DNA of 31,702 bases. Source: Deltaproteobacteria bacterium RIFCSPLOWO2_02_FULL_57_26 (lineage in GTDB: Bacteria > Desulfobacterota > Binatia > UBA9968). Where the stretch lies: the NCBI GenBank assembly GCA_001798455.1, contig MGSI01000014.1, forward strand, positions 1 through 31,702. The letters are read 5' to 3'. Shown one piece after another: positions 29,053-31,702 of this stretch (position 1 is its first letter; every line of letters starts with the position of its first letter). A program made the position numbers and the translations under genes. The notes below the pieces were generated by a model. That model was not told the origin of the DNA. It searched no databases and saw nothing but the letters and a program-made list of their open reading frames with translations.

Positions 29053-29706
29053 ATTCAACTCCCACTGCAAATAACGTTTCGTAACATGTCTCCATCACCG
29101 ACGGTTGAAGCGCACATTCGCGAAAAGGCGGGCAAGCTGGATGCCTTCTACGACAGAATCATGAGCTGCCACGTCACGGTCGAGGCGCCGCACCGCCGCC
29201 ACCGCAAAGGAAAGCGCTACCGCGTGCGCATCGACATCACCGTTCCGGGCGGCGAACTCGTGATCAACCGCGCGCCCAGGCGCATCCATGAGCCGGACCT
29301 GGAGCAAGCAAAGGCGCCGTTGCATGAGCAGATAGAAAACCATGAGCCGAGCAAGCAGGCCGCCCACGAGGATATCTATGTGGCCATTCGCGATGCCTTT
29401 GATGCGGCCCGGCGCAAGCTCCAGGATTATGCCCGCCGCCAGCGCGGCCAGGTCAAGATCCACGAGGGACAGCCCCAGGCCAGGGTCAGCAAGCTTCTCC
29501 CTGAGGAGGGATTCGGATTCCTGGAGACGCCCGACGGGCGGGAAATCTATTTCCACCGCAACAGCGTCCTGGCCCCGGGCTTCGATCATTTGGAGATCGG
29601 CATGGGGGTCTTCTTCGCGGAAGAGCAGGGGGAGAAAGGAACTCAAGCAACCACCGTAAAAGCCATGGGCAAGCGCTCGAATTTAACGAAGGAGGGCTCG
29701 ATTTAA
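29053..29706 (+). CDS. hpf: Ribosome hibernation factor (HPF/RaiA) with C-terminal cold-shock-like domain
   Basis: A 217-residue protein if started at ATT 29053. The N-terminal part then reads IQLPLQITFRNMSPSPTVEAH (first residue Met if ATT initiates) followed by REKAGKLDAFYDRIMSCHVTV, the full first strand and helix of the HPF fold. The ATG at 29086 would remove strand 1. HPF binds the 30S decoding region and inactivates ribosomes. Basic HRRHRKGKRYRVRIDITVPGGEL continues the fold to about residue 120. Instead of the usual long-HPF dimerisation tail, the C-terminus (about 148-213) is a cold-shock-like OB domain with EEGFGFLETPDGREIYFHRNS as RNP1/RNP2-like motifs. It is first of a two-gene unit with the next USP, under tandem sigma-54 promoters. 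Confidence 0.88.
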   Translation: MQLPLQITFRNMSPSPTVEAHIREKAGKLDAFYDRIMSCHVTVEAPHRRHRKGKRYRVRIDITVPGGELVINRAPRRIHEPDLEQAKAPLHEQIENHEPSKQAAHEDIYVAIRDAFDAARRKLQDYARRQRGQVKIHEGQPQARVSKLLPEEGFGFLETPDGREIYFHRNSVLAPGFDHLEIGMGVFFAEEQGEKGTQATTVKAMGKRSNLTKEGSI

Positions 29707-29720
29707 GAAAGACGACGATC

Positions 29721-30548
29721 ATGGTCAACGAAATTCTAGTTTGCCTGGACGGCTCTTCGTTCGCGGAGGCGATCCTTCCGTACGCGCGCGGGATAGCGCG
29801 GTCGCTGAAAGCCAAGCTCGCCCTGCTGCGGATCATCGATCGTGAAGAGGAGTTTTCCGCCGCCCGAAAATACCTGCAGGGCTTCGCCCGGCGTTACGAC
29901 GCCGACGCTCAGGTGAGAATGAAGGAGACCGACGCGGCCAGCGCGATTGTGGCTGAGTTAAGGCAAAAAGCGTTCGCGCTCGCGGCCATGACGACTCACG
30001 GGCACAGCGGGATGCTTGAGGCCCTTGTGGGAAGCGTCGCCTTCAGCGTCGTTCGGGGCGCCGGGCGACCGCTTCTTCTCTACCGCCCGCCAGCTCATGG
30101 CTTAAAGGCAGACCCCGACGCCGAGATCAAGATCGCCTCGGTGGTGGCGACCCTCGACGGCCAGGAGTTTTCCGAAAAGATTCTCCCTTATGCGGCCGAG
30201 ATGGCGCAGGCGCTGAAGGCGAGGCTGGAATTGGTGCAGGCCTTGCCTTTGGCAGGACCGGAGTCACGTATCCCGCCAGAGTTGGGGCGCGATGTGCTGG
30301 AAACTTCCTACCTCTACCGGCAGGCACAGGCCATCACAGAAAAACACGGGCTTAAGGTAGACTGGGACGTTCTTCACGGCCAGCCAGCCGACGCCATCAT
30401 CCGCTATCTAGAAGGGCGCCTTGACGTCCTGCTGGCAATGACTTCCCACGCCCGGCTCGGGTTGGAGCGGGCGATCTTCGGCAGCGTGGCGCGCGAATGC
30501 GTGAGGCGGGCCAAAGTGCCGCTGCTCCTCTACTGGCCCAATCAGTGA
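29721..30548 (+). CDS. Tandem universal stress protein, divergent
   Basis: A 275-residue double USP. Domain 1 begins MVNEILVCLDGSSFAEAILPYA and carries MTTHGHSGMLEALVGS. Domain 2 begins VVATLDGQEFSEKILPYAAEM and ends MTSHARLGLERAIFGS, where the second motif has lost the Gly (H-A instead of H-G). It is clearly less similar to the other tandem USPs and has LLLYRP and LLLYWP as last strands instead of LVIRA. It starts 14 bases after the hibernation-factor stop with a poor ribosome binding site, so translation may depend on reinitiation. Weakened ATP-binding motifs suggest a different ligand or no ligand. Confidence 0.9.
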   Translation: MVNEILVCLDGSSFAEAILPYARGIARSLKAKLALLRIIDREEEFSAARKYLQGFARRYDADAQVRMKETDAASAIVAELRQKAFALAAMTTHGHSGMLEALVGSVAFSVVRGAGRPLLLYRPPAHGLKADPDAEIKIASVVATLDGQEFSEKILPYAAEMAQALKARLELVQALPLAGPESRIPPELGRDVLETSYLYRQAQAITEKHGLKVDWDVLHGQPADAIIRYLEGRLDVLLAMTSHARLGLERAIFGSVARECVRRAKVPLLLYWPNQ

Positions 30549-30550
30549 AG

Positions 30551-30700
30551 TCAGACCTCCCTCAGCTCGCGGACCAATTCGAGAACCATTTTGTTTGCAT
30601 CGCCGAAAAGCATCAAGGCATTGGGGGCGCCAAAAAGCGGATTCGGAACTCCCGCAAAGCCGGGGCTCAGGCTGCGCTTGACAACGACACAGCGATCTTT
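30551..30700 (-). pseudogene. pntB: pntB C-terminal remnant (NAD(P) transhydrogenase beta)
   Basis: The minus frame ending at TGA 30551-30553 reads RCVVVKRSLSPGFAGVPNPL, then LMLFGDANKMVLELVREL. This is the conserved C-terminus of the NADP-binding domain of PntB (E. coli V-I-V-F-K-R-S-M ... G-Y-A-G-V-Q-N-P-L-F ... M-L-F-G-D-A-K). Only about 49 codons remain. Upstream the sequence becomes the 131-residue unknown gene in another frame, which ends inside this remnant. It marks a deletion or insertion junction around 30700. Confidence 0.8.
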
Positions 30701-31062
30701 TTCGCGGCTCCGCGCCCGCCCTGTTCCATCTTTTGCTTCCTGCCGAGCAGCCCGTGGCGCAGATACTCGGGGTCAATCCCTAATATCTCGCAGATGTTCT
30801 CAAAGGAAAAAAGCCAATCGCTGTGCTTTTCGAAGATCCATTCCTCAGCCTCTTCGAACTGCTGTCCTCCCTTCCTATCTTTTGCTGGTGCGTACTTCAC
30901 GTAACAATTGACGGCATCTTCCAAAATCGCCAGCATGAGCCCGATTTCTCCCTCGTGGAAGCTCCTGCGGTGTTGTTTTTCCAGGTATTCACTCTCAACC
31001 ACGAACGGCATCGTGCTGCCCAGCATATCGAAGGATTCCTTGAAAGCTAAAGCGTGTTCCAT
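30667..31062 (-). CDS. Conserved-looking hypothetical protein, 131 residues
   Basis: No family recognised. The protein is mostly helical and acidic to about residue 105 (MEHALAFKESFDMLGSTMPF, then HEGEIGLMLAILEDAVNCYV and EAEEWIFEKHSDWLFSFENI with ILGIDPEYLRHGL), then turns into a short, basic, low-complexity tail. The tail bases (to 30667) belong to the pntB remnant in another frame, so the native C-terminus may have been replaced. EAEEWIFEK...LFSFENICEILGIDPEYLR is a motif I associate only loosely with small uncharacterised proteins in sigma-54-rich genomes. AAGAGG is a fair ribosome binding site, and a sigma-54-like promoter lies about 62 bases upstream. Confidence 0.7.
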   Translation of the reverse strand: MEHALAFKESFDMLGSTMPFVVESEYLEKQHRRSFHEGEIGLMLAILEDAVNCYVKYAPAKDRKGGQQFEEAEEWIFEKHSDWLFSFENICEILGIDPEYLRHGLLGRKQKMEQGGRGAAKKIAVSLSSAA

Positions 31063-31123
31063 AAGAACCTCTTGCCCGGGAAAATCAATCCTCCGTTGAC
31101 AAGCTGATGTCTACTTCCAGGCC

Positions 31124-31138
31124 GCATAAAGCATGCCA
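31124..31138 (-). promoter_or_regulatory. Sigma-54 promoter of the 131-residue unknown gene
   Basis: On minus: TGGCATGCTTTATGC, eight of ten fixed positions with exact spacing. The transcript start near 31112 gives a leader of about 50 bases. Confidence 0.6.
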
Positions 31139-31288
31139 AAAAACAACTCGCGTGATGTCAGCGAGAAGGCACGCAATTTTTCCAATGCGATTCCCAGCTT
31201 TGCAATAAAAGCCGGCCCGGGATTGGCAACGTTGGGAAAAACCACCCGGCTGCCCAACAAAAGTATCGAAAAACACAACAAAAATTTC

Positions 31289-31303
31289 TGGCACATGAGT
31301 TGC
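31289..31303 (+). promoter_or_regulatory. Sigma-54 promoter of the Rossmann dehydrogenase gene
   Basis: TGGCACATGAGTTGC matches all ten fixed positions. The start near 31315 leaves a leader of about 117 bases. The remaining divergent region (31139-31288) holds a CAACGTTG palindrome at 31227-31234 and no visible gene. Confidence 0.8.
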
Positions 31304-31431
31304 TGCAGCAGCGGAAATGAGGCTCCAAGCATAAATCTGGGGATGGAGCCGGGACCCCTCAAATAGCCGTGCGCGAAACAAAATCTCAACAGCGAACCAG
31401 ACGAGACGATTAAATGTCACCGGGAGGAACT

Positions 31432-31702
31432 ATGGCGAAAAAAATCGTCCACGTAGTCGGCACTGGTACCATTGGGGAGCCCTTGATCGGGATGTTGTCC
31501 ACCTTTCGCGAGCCCTTCGGGATCGACGAGGTCACCTTCCACAAGCGCACCCCTCTGGTCACTGATCGCTCCAAGGTCATCGTGCTGGGCCAAAAAGGCG
31601 CCAGGCTCTGCGTCGATAAAGATCGCTGGGAAAAATTCAAAGAGATGGGCATGCCGCCCCACTATGAGGCCGAGGAGGCCATCGAGAGGGCCAACGTGAT
31701 CA
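31432..31702 (+). CDS. Rossmann-fold NAD(P) oxidoreductase, N-terminal part (GAPDH-like)
   Basis: The first 90 residues of a protein cut by the window end. MAKKIVHVVGTGTIGEPLIG is a dinucleotide-binding beta-alpha-beta start (G-x-G-x-x-G form) that reads like archaeal-type glyceraldehyde-3-phosphate dehydrogenase or a related dehydrogenase. It continues with FGIDEVTFHKRTPLVTDRSK, and EEAIERANVI leads up to the edge. The substrate is not determinable from this part. GGGAGGAAC just before the ATG supports the start. A sigma-54 promoter matching all fixed positions upstream makes it a member of the island regulon. Confidence 0.8.
   Translation, partial: MAKKIVHVVGTGTIGEPLIGMLSTFREPFGIDEVTFHKRTPLVTDRSKVIVLGQKGARLCVDKDRWEKFKEMGMPPHYEAEEAIERANVI

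Noticed and set aside
29095..29646. 183-residue minus-strand frame over hpf
   Set aside because: Antisense to a well-supported hibernation factor. No motif or ribosome binding site.
1..31702. CRISPR arrays, insertion sequences, tRNA or rRNA genes
   Set aside because: I saw no regularly spaced repeats, transposase motifs, terminal inverted repeats, cloverleaf-like segments or rRNA signatures. A tRNA or Infernal scan could still find something small.

Overview
The window is about 31.7 kb of moderately GC-rich bacterial DNA. It is packed with stress and dormancy genes. Strong Shine-Dalgarno sites, a class II (B12-dependent) ribonucleotide reductase, a NtrC-type activator and sigma-54 promoters suggest a Gram-negative, environmental lineage of the Desulfobacterota/Binatota/Methylomirabilota kind. 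That placement is inference; there is no rRNA or tRNA to fix it.

Layout. (1) 1-4.2 kb: the end of an unknown gene, then a minus-strand operon hsp20 > tandem USP > adenosine-specific kinase family protein > tandem USP. Next come an archease gene remnant and an ankyrin-repeat lipoprotein. (2) 4.5-9.5 kb: an RpoD-family sigma factor facing a minus-strand hsp20-like > lon pair. (3) 9.5-13.2 kb: remnants of three genes, including a HypE/AIR-synthase-like fragment and a DksA zinc-finger fragment, then plus-strand genes for a triple-BON protein, a tiny basic protein, a CBS pair, a GNAT acetyltransferase and an alpha/beta hydrolase. (4) 13.2-18.7 kb: a MacA/MacB-like efflux operon downstream of a single-domain USP, with a second USP divergent from it. 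(5) 18.8-23.5 kb: a three-PAS histidine kinase, a NtrC-family response regulator, a CBS-pair protein and a phosphoribosyltransferase, all on minus. (6) 23.6-27.2 kb: rtcA, a zinc-ribbon protein and a class II ribonucleotide reductase on plus. (7) 27.3-31.7 kb: USP > YbaK-like deacylase on minus, divergent from a ribosome hibernation factor with a cold-shock-like domain > USP on plus, then a pntB C-terminal remnant, an unknown 131-residue protein and the start of a Rossmann dehydrogenase.

Main observation. Most transcription units are preceded by a sigma-54 (-24/-12) promoter of the form TGGCAC-N5-TTGC. Three match all ten fixed positions (before hsp20, rtcA and the last gene), and about eleven more match 8 or 9 of 10. 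The only sigma-54 activator in the window is the response regulator, which has an intact GAFTGA loop. Its partner kinase carries a PAS domain with the FixL haem histidine and distal arginines at the exact FixL spacing. I infer an oxygen- or redox-responsive, sigma-54-driven survival regulon. Its gene content (Hsp20, many USPs, CBS pair, phosphoribosyltransferase, class II RNR, hibernation factor) closely parallels the mycobacterial DosR regulon, with a different regulatory chemistry. A further oddity is that the hibernation factor appears to start at an ATT codon.
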